The notes: a model not told the origin generated them from the sequence alone. A DNA stretch of 64,000 nucleotides from Pseudomonadota bacterium (GCA_023398955.1 JAEWRL010000190.1:141106-205105), one strand, 5' to 3'. Shown: positions 53,264 through 63,138, counted from the stretch's first letter. Numbers and translations: made by a program.

Positions 53264-54588
53264 CGGACCGAATGCTGATGCCATCGCCCATCCCCGATAC
53301 GATCTCCGTTCAGACTGTGCTCGACGCAGTGCGCGTTCACGGGTCACCTCTGTACTTGTATGACGAGAGCACGATCCTTGAACGCTGCCGACGGGTGCAG
53401 GCCATGCCCAACGCGTTCGGGCTCCACGTCAGCTACGCCATGAAGGCGAACAGCAGCCGTGCGATCTTGCAGCTGATCTCTCGTGAGGGCATTGGTATCG
53501 ACGCCAGCTCGATGAATGAAGCGCGGCGTGCCCTCGCAGCCGGCATCGCGCCCAGTCGCATCGTCTTGACCAGCCAGGAGGTGCCGGAAGGCTCGGACCG
53601 CGAGGAGCTTGAGACGCTCATGGCCGAAGGCATGCTGTATAATGCTTGCTCCCTCCTTCAGCTCGAAAGCATCGCCGACTTCGCCGTGCGCGCCGGCCTG
53701 CCGATATCCATAAGGGTCAATCCTGGAGTGGGAACGGGCGAGAGCGTCACCCGCAACACGGGAGACAAGTACTCGAGCTTTGGCATTCACCGCGCAAACC
53801 TCGAACGCGCAACTCGTCTCGCTCGGGAGAAGGGCGCGGTCATCGGCCACGTGCACGCGCACGTGGGCTCGGGGGGAGAACCCGGGCTGTGGCGCGCAAA
53901 CATCGACCGCATGCTGGGCATCGTCGAGGAGCATTTCCCGGATGCCACGGCGGTAAACCTGGGTGGTGGCTTTCGCGAGGCGCGCATGCCTGACGAGACC
54001 CCCGCCGACATTCAGGCCCTGGGTCATCACGCCCGCGAGCGTTTTGAGCAGTTCGCACAGCGTACGGGCCGCAAGCTCAGAATGCTCGTCGAGCCGGGCA
54101 CCTATTTCGTCGCGAACTCGGGATTCCTAGTCACTCGCGTCATCGACAAGAAGTGGTCTGGTCCAGACGGCTTCCAGTTCCTCATCCTCGACGGGGGTAT
54201 GGAGTCCAACACCCGACCGTTGCTCTATGGGTCGCGGCATCCCTTTTACGTCATTTCGGATAGCGGCAGTCTGTTGTCGAGCGACTTCGCTTCAAACAAC
54301 GAGACCAACGACAAACGGGTAGTCTGCGGCAAGTGCTGCGAGAGCGGGGATTCTCAAACGCTCGACCCCGCCGGTAACATCGTGCCCCGTCCCATGGCAG
54401 ATCCGGAGCTGGGCGACCTCGTGGTCATCGGCGGTGCCGGCGCCTACTGCTCAAGCATGTCTCTCACGAACTACAACTCGTACCTTCGCGCGGCAGAGGT
54501 CCTCGTGCGTGCCGATGGCAATCTGGTGCTGATACGGCGGAGGCAGACGCTGGAGCAGGTGATGCAGAGCGAGCTTGGCCTCCACTGA
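53260..54588 (+). CDS. lysA: Diaminopimelate decarboxylase
   Basis: LysA makes L-lysine from meso-DAP, using PLP. The 442 residues include SYAMKANSSRAILQLISREG with the PLP lysine, HVHAHVGSGGEPGLWRA, LVEPGTYFVANSGFLVTRVI, KCCESGDSQTLDP with the catalytic Cys, and a GAYCSSMSLTNYNSYLRAAE C-terminal motif. GTG 53260 is coupled to dapL, but ATG 53272 is an alternative start. It is the last gene of dapF-dapL-lysA. Confidence 0.95.
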   Translation: MTDRMLMPSPIPDTISVQTVLDAVRVHGSPLYLYDESTILERCRRVQAMPNAFGLHVSYAMKANSSRAILQLISREGIGIDASSMNEARRALAAGIAPSRIVLTSQEVPEGSDREELETLMAEGMLYNACSLLQLESIADFAVRAGLPISIRVNPGVGTGESVTRNTGDKYSSFGIHRANLERATRLAREKGAVIGHVHAHVGSGGEPGLWRANIDRMLGIVEEHFPDATAVNLGGGFREARMPDETPADIQALGHHARERFEQFAQRTGRKLRMLVEPGTYFVANSGFLVTRVIDKKWSGPDGFQFLILDGGMESNTRPLLYGSRHPFYVISDSGSLLSSDFASNNETNDKRVVCGKCCESGDSQTLDPAGNIVPRPMADPELGDLVVIGGAGAYCSSMSLTNYNSYLRAAEVLVRADGNLVLIRRRQTLEQVMQSELGLH

Positions 54589-54932
54589 GCCCTTGGTAAG
54601 TGGGGTGGTAGCACCAGTTTCAGGGAAAGCGGGGACTCCCTGCGCCATGGGGGACGTCCAGGCATCCGACCAAGACGGCTGATCGGGCTTGGCCCCTCAC
54701 GCTCCGAAGTATGTCTGGGAGCGCGGCCCGAGTGGGCATGGAACCTCAGCTGAGCTTGAAAACGATCCGACTCTGTAGCCAATCTTCGGGGTCTTCGGGC
54801 GGCCGCATTCGACACGCGGAGCATCGCCGGAACTTAAATTGCGAGCTTCGGCGGCGCTGAGCTTCACGCATGCCGCCCGCCTCGGTACCCTGCTGCTAGC
54901 GACCACGAGGCCGCAACACGAAAGCACTTCTC
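54589..54932. other. Intergenic region between lysA and glgP
   Basis: These 344 bases hold no supported gene. CGCTCC and GGAGCG form a possible 6-bp stem around 54699-54722. No promoter match, riboswitch or strong terminator was found. Confidence 0.4.
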
Positions 54933-57548
54933 ATGGCTCAGAATCCGCATAGCTCAGATGATGAATCGCCGATCTCGACGGCCCCCTCTTCCATTCCAAT
55001 CGGAGCGAGGAATCCCAACCGGAGCTTTCGATTCCGCGTCGATGACGATGTCAAGGGAGTCAAAGCCTCGATCCAGAATCATCTGAAGTTCACGCTCGCA
55101 CGCGATCCGAAGACCGCCAGCCACCAGGACTGGCACTTGGCGACTGCGTATGCGGTGCGGGACCGGATCATGGAGCGATTCATCACCACCATGGACGCGC
55201 ACGAGCGAGCCAACACGCGCCGGGTGTACTACCTGTCCCTCGAGTACCTCATGGGCCGCATGCTCCAGAATAACCTCCACAATAGCGGGCTCTTCGACGC
55301 CACGAAGCAGGCCCTCTCCGAACTGGGGCTGGATATCTCGACCCTCGGGGAAGAAGAGCGCGACATGGGCCTCGGCAATGGTGGCCTTGGACGCCTCGCG
55401 GCTTGCTTCCTCGACTCGCTGGCTACGCTGGATCTGCCAGCGATCGGATATGGCATCTTCTACGAGTTCGGCCTCTTCCGTCAGCGGTTCGTCGAAGGGC
55501 GGCAGACAGAGTTCCCAGACGATTGGCTCCAAGCACCCAGTCCTTGGTTCGTGATGCGGACGGAGTATGCCGTCGAAGTGAAGATGTACGGTCACGTCGA
55601 GACCGAACTGAACGATCGTGGCGACTTCCGCGCTCGCTGGGTCGGCGCACGCAGCGTACTCGGCATTCCCCACGACATCCCAATCTGCGGTTACGGGGGC
55701 TCCACCGTGAACTTCCTGCGTCTCTGGGAGTCGCGAGCGTCTCAAGAGTTCGACCTCACCGTCTTCAATGAGGGCGGTTACGTCGAAGCGGTGCGCGAGA
55801 AGGCGATGGGAGAGACGATCACGAAGGTGCTGTACCCGAACGACTCGTCCGAAAGCGGAAAGGAGCTGCGCCTCGTCCAGCAGTACTTCTTCGTTGCGTG
55901 CTCGCTGAAGGACATCATCCGACGCTATCGGCGGAAGAACAAGACCGCAGGCGGGGAGACGGACTGGGAACACTTCCCCCAAAAAGTCGCGGTCCAGCTC
56001 AATGACACTCACCCGGGCCTCGCTATCCCGGAGCTCATGCGACTCCTGCTCGACGAGGAGTGCCTGCACTGGGACCACGCTTGGGACATCTGTCAGCGCG
56101 TCTTCTCTTACACGAACCACACCCTCTTGCCGGAAGCCCTGGAGAAGTGGGACGTGCAGCTGGTCGAACGAGTGCTACCGCGACACTTGCAGATTATCTA
56201 CGAAGTCAACGCCCGCTTGTTGGAAGCCGTAGCACGCCACTGGCCGGGCCGCGTGGACAAGCTTCGGGACATGTCGATCATCGAAGAAGGCCCTCGGAAG
56301 CAGGTACGCATGGCGTACTTGTCAGTCGTAGGAAGCCACACCGTCAACGGCGTCGCCGCACTGCATACACAGCTGCTCAAGGAGAAGCTGTTCAACGATT
56401 TTGCGGATCTGTATCCAGGCAAAATCCAGAACAAGACCAACGGTATTACCCCACGCCGCTGGCTGAAGCAGTGCAACCCGCGGCTGGCGCAGCTCATCGA
56501 CGACACCTTAGGTGACAAATCGTGGCCGAGAGATCTGGATCGCTTACGCGAACTGGAGGCGTTCGCAGACGACACTGCCTTTCAGAAGCGCTTCATGGAC
56601 ATCAAGCTCGCGAACAAGCGCGACCTGACCAAGCTCGTCACCGCGGAGTGCGGGGTCGACGTCGATCCAACGGCGCTTTTCGACGTGCAGATCAAGCGCC
56701 TCCACGCCTACAAGCGACAGCACCTGAATCTCCTGCACATCGTTTCGCTCTACCGCCGCCTGCTTCATGAGCCAGAGCTCCCAGTGAACAAGCGGGTCTT
56801 CGTGTTCGGCGCGAAGGCAGCGCCCGGCTACGATCTGGCGAAGCGGATAATCTTCGCCATCAACGCCGTGGCTGAGAAGGTGAACGCCGACCCCCGAATC
56901 AACGGCAAGATCAAGATTGCGTTCCTGCCGAACTACTCCGTGAGCATGGCTGAAAAGATCATCCCAGCAACAGACCTATCGGAGCAGATATCCACCGCAG
57001 GGAAGGAGGCCTCCGGCACCGGCAACATGAAGCTGGCGCTGAACGGGGCCCTGACGATCGGCACCCTCGATGGCGCCAATGTCGAGATCCTTCAGGAGGT
57101 GGGCAAGGACAACATCTTCATCTTTGGCAACACCGTCGAACAAGTGGATGCACTGCGGCGCAGTGGCTATTCTCCATGGGACTACTATCACGCGAACGAG
57201 GAGCTGCGGGTGACCCTCGATTGGCTGCGGAGTGGCTTCTTTGCGCCGGAGAGCGAGATCGGACCGGTTGTGTGGAGCCTGCTCGAGGGCGGCGATCCAT
57301 TCCTAGTACTGGCTGACTATGCGGCCTATTGCGAGGCGCAGCGCGAGGCAGATGAAGCTTTCAGCGATGCACCGCGCTGGGCGCGGAGTGCAATCCTGAA
57401 TACGGCACGGGTGGGAAAGTTCTCGAGCGACCGCACTATCCGGGAGTACGCACGAGACATCTGGGCATTGGAGCCGCTGCGTCCGCCGGGACCTGGCGTC
57501 TCTGGGTCGATGCTTTCGACACCGCCCGAGGCAGCCACGGAGCCCTGA
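54933..57548 (+). CDS. glgP: Glycogen/maltodextrin phosphorylase
   Basis: This GT35 phosphorylase releases glucose-1-phosphate from alpha-1,4-glucans. The 871 residues show YYLSLEYLMGRMLQNNLHNS, ALSELGLDISTLGEEERDM, GLGNGGLGRLAACFLDSLA, VQLNDTHPGLAIPELMRLLL, TNGITPRRWLKQCNP and the PLP region GKEASGTGNMKLALNGALTI. The N-terminal 35 residues are Ser/Pro-rich and lie before the conserved start. No glgA or glgB is adjacent, so its regulation is separate. Confidence 0.97.
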   Translation: MAQNPHSSDDESPISTAPSSIPIGARNPNRSFRFRVDDDVKGVKASIQNHLKFTLARDPKTASHQDWHLATAYAVRDRIMERFITTMDAHERANTRRVYYLSLEYLMGRMLQNNLHNSGLFDATKQALSELGLDISTLGEEERDMGLGNGGLGRLAACFLDSLATLDLPAIGYGIFYEFGLFRQRFVEGRQTEFPDDWLQAPSPWFVMRTEYAVEVKMYGHVETELNDRGDFRARWVGARSVLGIPHDIPICGYGGSTVNFLRLWESRASQEFDLTVFNEGGYVEAVREKAMGETITKVLYPNDSSESGKELRLVQQYFFVACSLKDIIRRYRRKNKTAGGETDWEHFPQKVAVQLNDTHPGLAIPELMRLLLDEECLHWDHAWDICQRVFSYTNHTLLPEALEKWDVQLVERVLPRHLQIIYEVNARLLEAVARHWPGRVDKLRDMSIIEEGPRKQVRMAYLSVVGSHTVNGVAALHTQLLKEKLFNDFADLYPGKIQNKTNGITPRRWLKQCNPRLAQLIDDTLGDKSWPRDLDRLRELEAFADDTAFQKRFMDIKLANKRDLTKLVTAECGVDVDPTALFDVQIKRLHAYKRQHLNLLHIVSLYRRLLHEPELPVNKRVFVFGAKAAPGYDLAKRIIFAINAVAEKVNADPRINGKIKIAFLPNYSVSMAEKIIPATDLSEQISTAGKEASGTGNMKLALNGALTIGTLDGANVEILQEVGKDNIFIFGNTVEQVDALRRSGYSPWDYYHANEELRVTLDWLRSGFFAPESEIGPVVWSLLEGGDPFLVLADYAAYCEAQREADEAFSDAPRWARSAILNTARVGKFSSDRTIREYARDIWALEPLRPPGPGVSGSMLSTPPEAATEP

Positions 57549-57557
57549 GCGCTAGGG

Positions 57558-57821
57558 TCAGTTCAGACCACAGATGCCACCTGGGCAGCCCTCGGAGGGT
57601 CCAAACCCGGAGGAGCCGCCCAGGCCGCACTGGCCTGAGGCGCATGGCGCGAGGTTTTCCTGCTTCGCACCGTGGGCAAAGGTAGCTGACAAGATCCGAC
57701 GCAGCCGGTACCCGGTACTGGGGTGCACCGTCAAGGCCGGTTCGCTCATCTTCTGCTCGGCCTCGTAGACGCCCACCACACTTCCGTCAGGATCGAGGAT
57801 TTCGTACTCGTAGATTGCCAT
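57558..57821 (-). CDS. FmdB-family zinc ribbon protein
   Basis: This 87-residue protein begins MAIYEYEILDPDGSVVGVYE, the start seen in FmdB-type putative regulatory proteins, although the usual CxxC pair near residue 10 is missing. The C-terminal half is Gly/Cys-rich (CASGQCGLGGSSGFG and CPGGICGLN) and could bind a metal. A second start option is 57845. It converges on glgP. The function of the family is not settled. Confidence 0.65.
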   Translation of the reverse strand: MAIYEYEILDPDGSVVGVYEAEQKMSEPALTVHPSTGYRLRRILSATFAHGAKQENLAPCASGQCGLGGSSGFGPSEGCPGGICGLN

Positions 57822-58355
57822 GTCCACACGCTCCACAGCGGACATGCCGCCTCACTCTGACTGACGCTGCTTCGCGCCGAGAGTCATCGCGGGCGCCGCC
57901 GCTAAGTTTTCGAGCCAGACATACCCCGTTTGGATTCAGGCGTCATGGAATTCCCCCATGGAGGACCGATGTGCTGGCTCGGCGAACGCGCGCGCAGGCC
58001 GGCCGTTGCGCGACAAGCCGGTGGCGATCCCACCTCGCCTCCGCTACCCAGCACCGTCCTGTGGTTCCAGCGCGACCGGAACTCGAACCCTCCGCCTTTG
58101 TATCCATCGATGCGATTTCGACGAGTGCCGTGCTGGGTATGTCATGGACGACGAACCAGCATGTGCGAGACTCCGAGCGCTGCTCTCGTCTTCAAGGGGG
58201 GGCCGCCAAGGCCGGCGCGCGCTTGCAGGCTGCTTCGTCTGGATTTATGTGAACGGCAAGCGGCGCTCCGGGAACCACCGCGCATCGAGTCAGCCCCCGG
58301 GTAGTACGGACGAGCGTCCCCCCTGAACCAGGGATCGGGACCAAGGAGTTTGCAG
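57822..58355. other. Intergenic region before the lipid operon
   Basis: About 530 bases without a convincing gene: several open frames exist, but none has a coherent protein-like composition. A ribosome site AAGGAG (58343-58348) belongs to the following gene. No RNA element was recognised. Confidence 0.45.
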
Positions 58356-59297
58356 GTGAATGTTAATAGAGCGCCGGTCGGCAGCCGCAGCATCTGGCCA
58401 TTACTCGTTCCGCCGTTCTTCGCGGTCTATCTCGGCGTTACCTTCGCTGCGGGAAGGCTCGGCATCGAACACCTGGCACTGGCGGTCGGTTGTCTCCTCT
58501 TGGTGTTCTGGAACCCGGCGAGCCGGCGGGCATTCGCCGAAGCCTTGCCTTTTCTCGCGTTCCTTGTCGGCTACGACCTGTTTCGGTATCCACGCGCCGC
58601 CCTGGTGAGCTCGGGGCGCGTCGTTGGCTGCGAGCTGCGCGACGTCGAACTCAGCCTGTTCCCGGCCGGCGCGAATCTGACCTGGCCGGGATACTTCGAG
58701 CTGCACCACGCGCCGTGGTTCGACGTCATCGCTGCAGTCCCGTACTTTGCCTTCGTCTATGTCGTGGTCGGCTACGGGCTCTTCCTCTGGTTCAAGGATC
58801 GTCAGCGTATGCGCCGATTCCTCTGGGCGTTTACTCTCGGGAACTACTTCGCGTTCGTGTTCTGGCTGGTCGTACCGGCAGCTCCCCCGTGGTACATCCA
58901 CCAGCACGGTTGTGAGATCCAAGCGGCGGCATTGCCGAGCGCGGCGGCCCTGGCGCGGGTCGACGACATGTTGGGGATCACCTACTTTCGCTCCCTCTAC
59001 TCGCAAGCATCTGCGGTTTTCGGAGCCATGCCGTCGCTGCACTGCGCCTATCCCGTCATGGGCCTGCTCGTCGCCTGGAAGCATGCTGGCTGGAGATCAC
59101 GAACCGTCCACATCCTGTACTCAGCGTGGATGGCCATTTCCGCCGTGTACCTCAACCACCATTGGATACTCGATGTCTTCGCGGGCTGGTTCGTGGCGGG
59201 CGCTAGCGTCTGGTGCGCTGGAAAACTGCTCGGTTGGTTCTCCGTTCAGCGACATCCAGCGGCGGCTCTGACCTCGTCTTCAGAGGCTACAGCATGA
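58356..59297 (+). CDS. AUR1-like PAP2 phosphotransferase (inositol-phosphoceramide synthase type)
   Basis: A polytopic membrane protein (about 313 residues, 6 or more helices). The PAP2 catalytic region is of the AUR1/IPC-synthase kind: FGAMPSLHCAYPVMGLLVAW and VYLNHHWILDVFAGWFVAG, with both catalytic histidines and the Asp. A WLVVPAAPPWYIHQHG segment precedes them. Such enzymes move a phosphoinositol (or related) head group onto ceramide. The start is GTG 58356, since AAGGAG is 7 bases upstream. It is coupled by ATGA to the permease gene. The substrate is inferred from the neighbours. Confidence 0.75.
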   Translation: MNVNRAPVGSRSIWPLLVPPFFAVYLGVTFAAGRLGIEHLALAVGCLLLVFWNPASRRAFAEALPFLAFLVGYDLFRYPRAALVSSGRVVGCELRDVELSLFPAGANLTWPGYFELHHAPWFDVIAAVPYFAFVYVVVGYGLFLWFKDRQRMRRFLWAFTLGNYFAFVFWLVVPAAPPWYIHQHGCEIQAAALPSAAALARVDDMLGITYFRSLYSQASAVFGAMPSLHCAYPVMGLLVAWKHAGWRSRTVHILYSAWMAISAVYLNHHWILDVFAGWFVAGASVWCAGKLLGWFSVQRHPAAALTSSSEATA

Positions 59298-61825
59298 TTC
59301 AGACGACTGGACCGGGCTCGCAACACTCCGCGCGACGCGCCGAGGCCTACCTGGACTGGCTGCTGCGCAACCGCTCCTGGATCGCTGCGGTCGCGCTCGC
59401 TCTGGCGGTGGTGGCGGGCTGGCGAACCGTCCTGACCTATGCGTCCCTGCGGAGCGAGCTGGAGGAGCTGTTGCCGCGCTCGGCGCCGAGCGTGACGGCC
59501 CTCGGTGAGCTGCGACGCCGCCTGCCGGGCCAACGCTTCCTCGGCATCGTGGTGGACACCGGGCCGGAGCGCCAGGTAGGCGCCGCAGAGCGATTCGTCG
59601 ATGATCTCGCGAAGGAGATCTCGGCGTACCCTCCGGAGATCGTGCTCGCGGTGCGCAGCGACATCTCCGTCGAACGCGACTTCCTAGAGCGGTATGCGCT
59701 GCAGCTGATGGATCCGGCGGACGTACGGAAGCTGCGTCTCGCCGTGGAGGCGCGTCGGGATTGGGAGTTGTCGAAAGAGATGGACCTGGGGCTCGACGAC
59801 GAAGCTCACGGTGCTCCGCCCCCTATCCCCATCGAAGAGCTTCAACAAAAATACCTGAAGAGCGCAGCCGCTGCCCCAGACGATCCGCGTGGCCGCTTCG
59901 TTTCGAAGGACGGCCGCACAGCCGTGCTCGTAGTCCAAATCAATAGCCACACGACCGGCGTCGGCGGGGACAGACTCTTGCTCGAGCGGATCCAGCAGGA
60001 CATTCGGAAGCTGGGGTTCCCGGATAGGTATCATCCGAGCCTGAGCCTCGGCTACGCGGCGGACCTCCCGGCCCGGGTCGAGGAGATGGACGGCCTTTAC
60101 AGAGATCTTACGGTTTCTGCGCTGCTCGTCTCTGTCTTGGTGCTCGGGATGGTTGTCTGGTTCTTCAGGAGCTGGCGTGCGCTCCCGATCCTTTCGATCC
60201 CGCTGCTCTTTGGGACACTCTACACCTTCGGGCTCGTCGCCCTGCCACCCCTCGGCATTCGCTCCCTCAACACGAATACGACATTTCTCGGTTCCGTCAT
60301 CGTTGGCAATGGCGTCAACAGCGGGATCATCCTGCTCGGCCGCTATGCTGAGCTGCGTGGCAAAGGTCAGAGCCTGCACGCGGCACTGGCCGGCGCCATC
60401 CGCGGCACGGTGAAACCGACCGGGGCAGCGGCCTTGGCCGCCGCCACAGCCTACGGCTCGCTGGTCCTCACGGACTTCCGCGGCTTCACCCAATTCGGCT
60501 GGATCGGCGGGCTCGGGATGCTCACCTGCTGGGTCACCACCTTCGTGCTTGCCCCTCTTCTCGTTGCCTGGCTCGGTGTCCCCATCCGGGTGAGCACGGA
60601 GGGCGGCAGCCTCGCTCGCTGGCTATCGGCCGGCTTCCAGTGGCTCCTCAAGCGTCCCCGCAGCGTCGTCGTGGCAAGCACCGCGATCACGTCGTTGACG
60701 GCGCTCGGCCTCTTCTATCGGGACGCTCCCTGGGTCGAGCACGACTACTCGAAGCTCCGCCGCAGTGATTCCTTTGTCTCGGGCGAACGTTACTGGGGCG
60801 GACGCATGGACAAGACGTTGGGCCGGTATCTTACGCCCACCGTTATCCTGGCATCGTCGACGGACGCGGCAAACAAGATAGCGGCAAAGGTCCATGAGCT
60901 CCAAGCCACGAGCGCAGCGGGCAACCTCATCGCCACTCTCCGCACGGCCACACAGGTCCTCCCGGACACGCGCGTGGCAGCCATCGAGGAGGCGAGAAAG
61001 CTCGACGCAGCGCTGACGCCGCGGCTCCGCGCCAGCCTGGAACCGCGGGAGCGGGAACGGATCGAGCGTGCCCTTTCCAGGGAATCACTCGTCCCCCTCG
61101 ACGCAGAAGAGGTCCCACCCACTCTCATTTCCGGGCTGCGGGAGAATGACGGAACCGTAGGACGGTCCCTGCTCGTCTATCCCAAGGCAACAGGGGGTAC
61201 GTGGGACGGTCCCCGTATCACCGCGTATACCGAAGACCTGAGGCGGGTGGCTCGGGCCGTCGATCCGCAAGCGGTGGTGGCCGGGGGCATCCCGCTCTCC
61301 AGCGACATCACCGCCGCGATGGGCCGAGATGGGCCCATCGCGACCCTGTTCGGCCTCATCGCCGCTCTGGTGGTCTGCTTCTTCGCCTTCAATTCGTGGT
61401 GGCGTTCCACGCTGGCGGTCCTGATGCTGCTTCTCGGCGGCGTCTGGATGCTCGGTGGGCTCGCCTGGACTCCCGCAACCTTCAACTTCGCAAACTTCGT
61501 CGTTCTGCCAATCACGTTCGGGATCAGCGCCGACTACGCAATCAACGTGCTCCGCAGATACGGATACGGCGCGGCCACGGCGAGCCTTACGGAGCTGTCT
61601 CAAACGTGCGGCGCCGTAGCGTTGTGTTCCGCCACGACGATCATTGGGTTTGGCTCACTGCTCGCGGCAAAGAGCAATGCGCTCTTCTCATTTGGCGTGT
61701 TCGCGGTCGCAGGTGAGGTCACGATGCTAGCCACCGCCACACTCCTGCTCCCGAGCGTCGTGTCGCTGTTGGGCGGACGCCACCCGAGCCCCGAGGCGCT
61801 ACAATCGAAGGAAGCCCAGGTATAG
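59294..61825 (+). CDS. MMPL/RND-type lipid permease
   Basis: An 843-residue transporter with two repeats of a large periplasmic loop and a 6-helix block. Features are an N-terminal helix (SWIAAVALALAVVAGWRTVL), a helix block with NTTFLGSVIVGNGVNSGIIL, and a second block with FVVLPITFGISADYAINVLR. The latter motif and SATTIIGFGSLLAAKSNALF are typical of MMPL/HpnN family lipid exporters. ATG 59294 overlaps the preceding stop. The position between a PAP2 transferase and a CDP-alcohol phosphatidyltransferase suggests movement of the lipid made by them. Confidence 0.85.
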   Translation: MIQTTGPGSQHSARRAEAYLDWLLRNRSWIAAVALALAVVAGWRTVLTYASLRSELEELLPRSAPSVTALGELRRRLPGQRFLGIVVDTGPERQVGAAERFVDDLAKEISAYPPEIVLAVRSDISVERDFLERYALQLMDPADVRKLRLAVEARRDWELSKEMDLGLDDEAHGAPPPIPIEELQQKYLKSAAAAPDDPRGRFVSKDGRTAVLVVQINSHTTGVGGDRLLLERIQQDIRKLGFPDRYHPSLSLGYAADLPARVEEMDGLYRDLTVSALLVSVLVLGMVVWFFRSWRALPILSIPLLFGTLYTFGLVALPPLGIRSLNTNTTFLGSVIVGNGVNSGIILLGRYAELRGKGQSLHAALAGAIRGTVKPTGAAALAAATAYGSLVLTDFRGFTQFGWIGGLGMLTCWVTTFVLAPLLVAWLGVPIRVSTEGGSLARWLSAGFQWLLKRPRSVVVASTAITSLTALGLFYRDAPWVEHDYSKLRRSDSFVSGERYWGGRMDKTLGRYLTPTVILASSTDAANKIAAKVHELQATSAAGNLIATLRTATQVLPDTRVAAIEEARKLDAALTPRLRASLEPRERERIERALSRESLVPLDAEEVPPTLISGLRENDGTVGRSLLVYPKATGGTWDGPRITAYTEDLRRVARAVDPQAVVAGGIPLSSDITAAMGRDGPIATLFGLIAALVVCFFAFNSWWRSTLAVLMLLLGGVWMLGGLAWTPATFNFANFVVLPITFGISADYAINVLRRYGYGAATASLTELSQTCGAVALCSATTIIGFGSLLAAKSNALFSFGVFAVAGEVTMLATATLLLPSVVSLLGGRHPSPEALQSKEAQV

Positions 61826-61827
61826 CC

Positions 61828-63138
61828 ATGAACGACGCTCGCACGCTTCTCGCCCTCGGCGACAGCATATCGCACGACACTATGATGGTCCATGCTGCGC
61901 CAGCGTTGGCCATCGTGGCGGGCGCTGGCTCCTTGGCCTTGGCTTTCGCGACACGCAACATCATCGTTGGGCAGTATCGTGATGCTCAAATGGAAGCCCG
62001 TGGGTCGACCGCGGTAGTCGGCATGTGGCTGCGGAATTGCTTCTCCTGGGGCATGCAGCCGGTCATCGCAGCACTGCTCTGGCTGGGTCTACCGGCAGCG
62101 GCACTTACCATCCTGGCACTCTTCCTCGCGATCGGCGCTGGCGCAGCCCTCGCGAGCGGCTGGATCACTCTCGGCGGCACGCTCTTCGTCCTATCTGGAA
62201 TCTGCGACTTTCTGGACGGAAGGATCGCGCGAAACCAGGGCACCGCCGGACCTGCCGGGGCATTGCTCGATTCCGTGGTGGACCGCTATGTCGAAGCTGT
62301 CGTCTTCATGGGGCTTGCCTGGTACTACCGTGAGACGTGGGTCCTCGTGGCCGTGCTTGCAGCCATGGCCGGTTCCTCCCTGGTCCCCTATGTCAGGGCG
62401 CGCGGCGAGTCGCTCGGCGTCGCCTTCCCGAACATCGGGATCGTTCAACGTCCCGAGCGGGTTGCGGTACTCGGAGCGAGTCTGCTCGTCAGTCCGATCA
62501 TAGAGTCCGCCGCGCCAGGCCCTGCTAGTGGCATCCCCCACCCCGTGTTGGCTCTCGGGTTGGTGCTGCTCGCTGTTAGCACGGGAGTGTCCTCGCTACA
62601 GAGGCTGGTTCATGCGTCGCGGGCCCTGGTGCCAGCAGACCGCCGACCCAGGCCGCGCCTCGCCGGGAGAGGCAGCATCCTGCGCAACGGGGCAGCCGCG
62701 GCCATCGCGACAGCGGTGGATTTCAGCGCCGTAGTGTGCATGGTCGAGCTGTCGAGACTCAGTCCTGTCGTGGCAACGCTGCTGGGCTGCGCGATCGGCG
62801 CCGTCATCAATTTCCTGGTGAACCGTTTCTGGGCGTTCGAGTGGCGCCGTCCTACCCTCACCATGGTAGCGCGCTATGGCTTTGTTTCGTCCACGAGCGC
62901 AGGCCTCAATGCTGGACTGCTAGCAATTCTTCTGCTGCTGCCTTCGCTCAATTACGCCTTCGTCTGGTGGATCGTGCGGGGCACCGTGTTCCTCCTGTGG
63001 AACTTCCCACTGCACCGGGACTACGTGTTCGGTGACTCCGTCGAGGCGAGGTCGCCGGTCGAGGAACCGCCCGGCGGCCACGAGGCAGAGGAAGCAGTCC
63101 CACCGTCGGGCCTCATGCAGCTCGGCGCCCGCCATTAA
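61828..63138 (+). CDS. CDP-alcohol phosphatidyltransferase fused to a GtrA domain
   Basis: The first 260 residues form a CDP-alcohol phosphatidyltransferase: the signature DG(x2)AR(x8)G(x3)D(x3)D is complete in DGRIARNQGTAGPAGALLDS followed by VVD. The last 150 residues form a GtrA-type four-helix membrane domain (GAAAAIATAVDFSAVVCMVE, GCAIGAVINFLVNRFWAFEW), usually involved in moving polyprenyl-linked sugars. It starts 2 bases after the permease. The alcohol could be myo-inositol phosphate, giving phosphatidylinositol phosphate, but this is inference. The fusion of these two domains in one protein is unusual. Confidence 0.85.
   Translation: MNDARTLLALGDSISHDTMMVHAAPALAIVAGAGSLALAFATRNIIVGQYRDAQMEARGSTAVVGMWLRNCFSWGMQPVIAALLWLGLPAAALTILALFLAIGAGAALASGWITLGGTLFVLSGICDFLDGRIARNQGTAGPAGALLDSVVDRYVEAVVFMGLAWYYRETWVLVAVLAAMAGSSLVPYVRARGESLGVAFPNIGIVQRPERVAVLGASLLVSPIIESAAPGPASGIPHPVLALGLVLLAVSTGVSSLQRLVHASRALVPADRRPRPRLAGRGSILRNGAAAAIATAVDFSAVVCMVELSRLSPVVATLLGCAIGAVINFLVNRFWAFEWRRPTLTMVARYGFVSSTSAGLNAGLLAILLLLPSLNYAFVWWIVRGTVFLLWNFPLHRDYVFGDSVEARSPVEEPPGGHEAEEAVPPSGLMQLGARH

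Noticed and set aside
54954..56120. 388-residue minus-strand frame antisense to glgP
   Set aside because: Strong glgP motifs on the plus strand; the antisense frame has no domain.
57930..58304. Open frame of 124 residues before the lipid operon
   Set aside because: Composition is not protein-like and no ribosome site was seen.
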